Below are positions 13,805 to 14,110 of a stretch of 14,110 bases of DNA, one piece after another. The notes below the pieces were generated by a model, which searched no databases, was not told the origin of the DNA, and was given only the letters and a program-made list of their open reading frames with translations. The DNA lies in assembly GCA_018398765.1 (NCBI GenBank), contig JAHBMJ010005791.1, positions 51,272 through 65,381 on the forward strand. The letters are read 5' to 3'. Position 1 is the stretch's first letter, and the number at the start of each line of letters is the position of its first letter. Both the position numbers and the translations under genes were made by a program. The stretch is from Chromera velia. Taxonomy: Eukaryota > Sar > Chromeraceae.

Positions 13805-14110
13805 CCAGAGTCAGAAAGACGAAAAGTGCTCTTTGGAGCTGCTTATAGTTACTGGGGAAATGCCTGTAATTTCAAAGGATGTAGAGTCCGTCTGCATCAC
13901 AAACCAGCCAGTGATGGTAGGCTGCTCCCCAATCTGCATCTACATCATGATGAGTATCTGGAAGACTTCCGGACTCATGGAGGGTGTGGGATCAAAGTGA
14001 CTGAAGCGAAGACTCTAGATGGACAGACAGCCTGGGTCAAGAAGTGGGCACGGGTAAACTCACCAGTCTTCACTACCTTGCTGTGTGAAAAGCACCATGG
14101 CTGCGAGGTC
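13805..14110 (+). CDS. Partial exon with FLYWCH-like Cys/His zinc-finger pattern
   Basis: An uninterrupted frame of 102 codons runs from the acceptor CTTCATCACAG to the window end; there is no ATG, so it is an internal or 5'-truncated exon. It reads SYWGNACNFKGCRVRL at 13847-13894, giving YWx3C-x4-C, and LHLHH at about 13934-13948, giving 18 residues then H-x-H. That is close to the FLYWCH plan (aromatic-W, C..C, HxH), a WRKY-GCM1-type fold. Near the end LLCEKHHGCEV shows a second C-x5-C at 14084-14104, as if a second finger begins. FLYWCH domains occur in Mutator-like transposases and in DNA-binding proteins descended from them. Identity as a transposon gene is inference; the coding call is firmer than the family call. 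Confidence 0.5.

Overview
The window looks like nuclear DNA of a eukaryote with large, intron-rich genes. Spliced exons have GT-AG borders and most acceptors end in GCAG. Introns are mostly about 240-400 bases, and the proteins are long and full of Ser/Pro/Glu low-complexity sequence. No bacterial operon features, rRNA, tRNA or CRISPR were seen. The style recalls a photosynthetic alveolate (chromerid-like) or another protist, but this is an impression, not a proof.

Region 1 (1-10773, + strand) is the 3' part of one very large gene. I modelled eight exons (369-2261, 2498-3277, 3578-4135, 4403-7878, 8199-8444, 8847-9891, 10244-10295, 10551-10773) whose phases join without a stop, giving about 2,750 residues inside the window. 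The true start probably lies upstream. The first three exons and the start of the fourth hold beta-rich segments that faintly resemble the bridge-like lipid transfer proteins of the VPS13 family. Exon 4 holds five calmodulin-type IQ motifs (two inside a 43-residue tandem duplication) between acidic, disordered linkers. The C-terminal exons are coiled-coil-like, then Pro/Arg/Ser-rich. A plausible reading is a scaffold or membrane-contact protein tuned by calmodulin or centrin, but no function is proven. Several splice choices remain open, including two mutually consistent ways to read the last two exons in different frames.

Region 2 (about 10779-13780) changes abruptly to AT-rich sequence with no convincing gene. 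It contains a 474-base block bounded by an inverted repeat and filled with degenerate 33-base CTTGA units, which looks like a small non-autonomous mobile element. It also has a cluster of GC-rich hairpins near 12.8-12.9 kb and a homopolymer-rich stretch.

Region 3 (13805-14110) opens a second, unfinished coding exon. It has a Cys/His pattern like FLYWCH zinc fingers, a family often found in Mutator-like transposases and their domesticated relatives. Together with region 2 this suggests transposon-rich sequence flanking the large gene.
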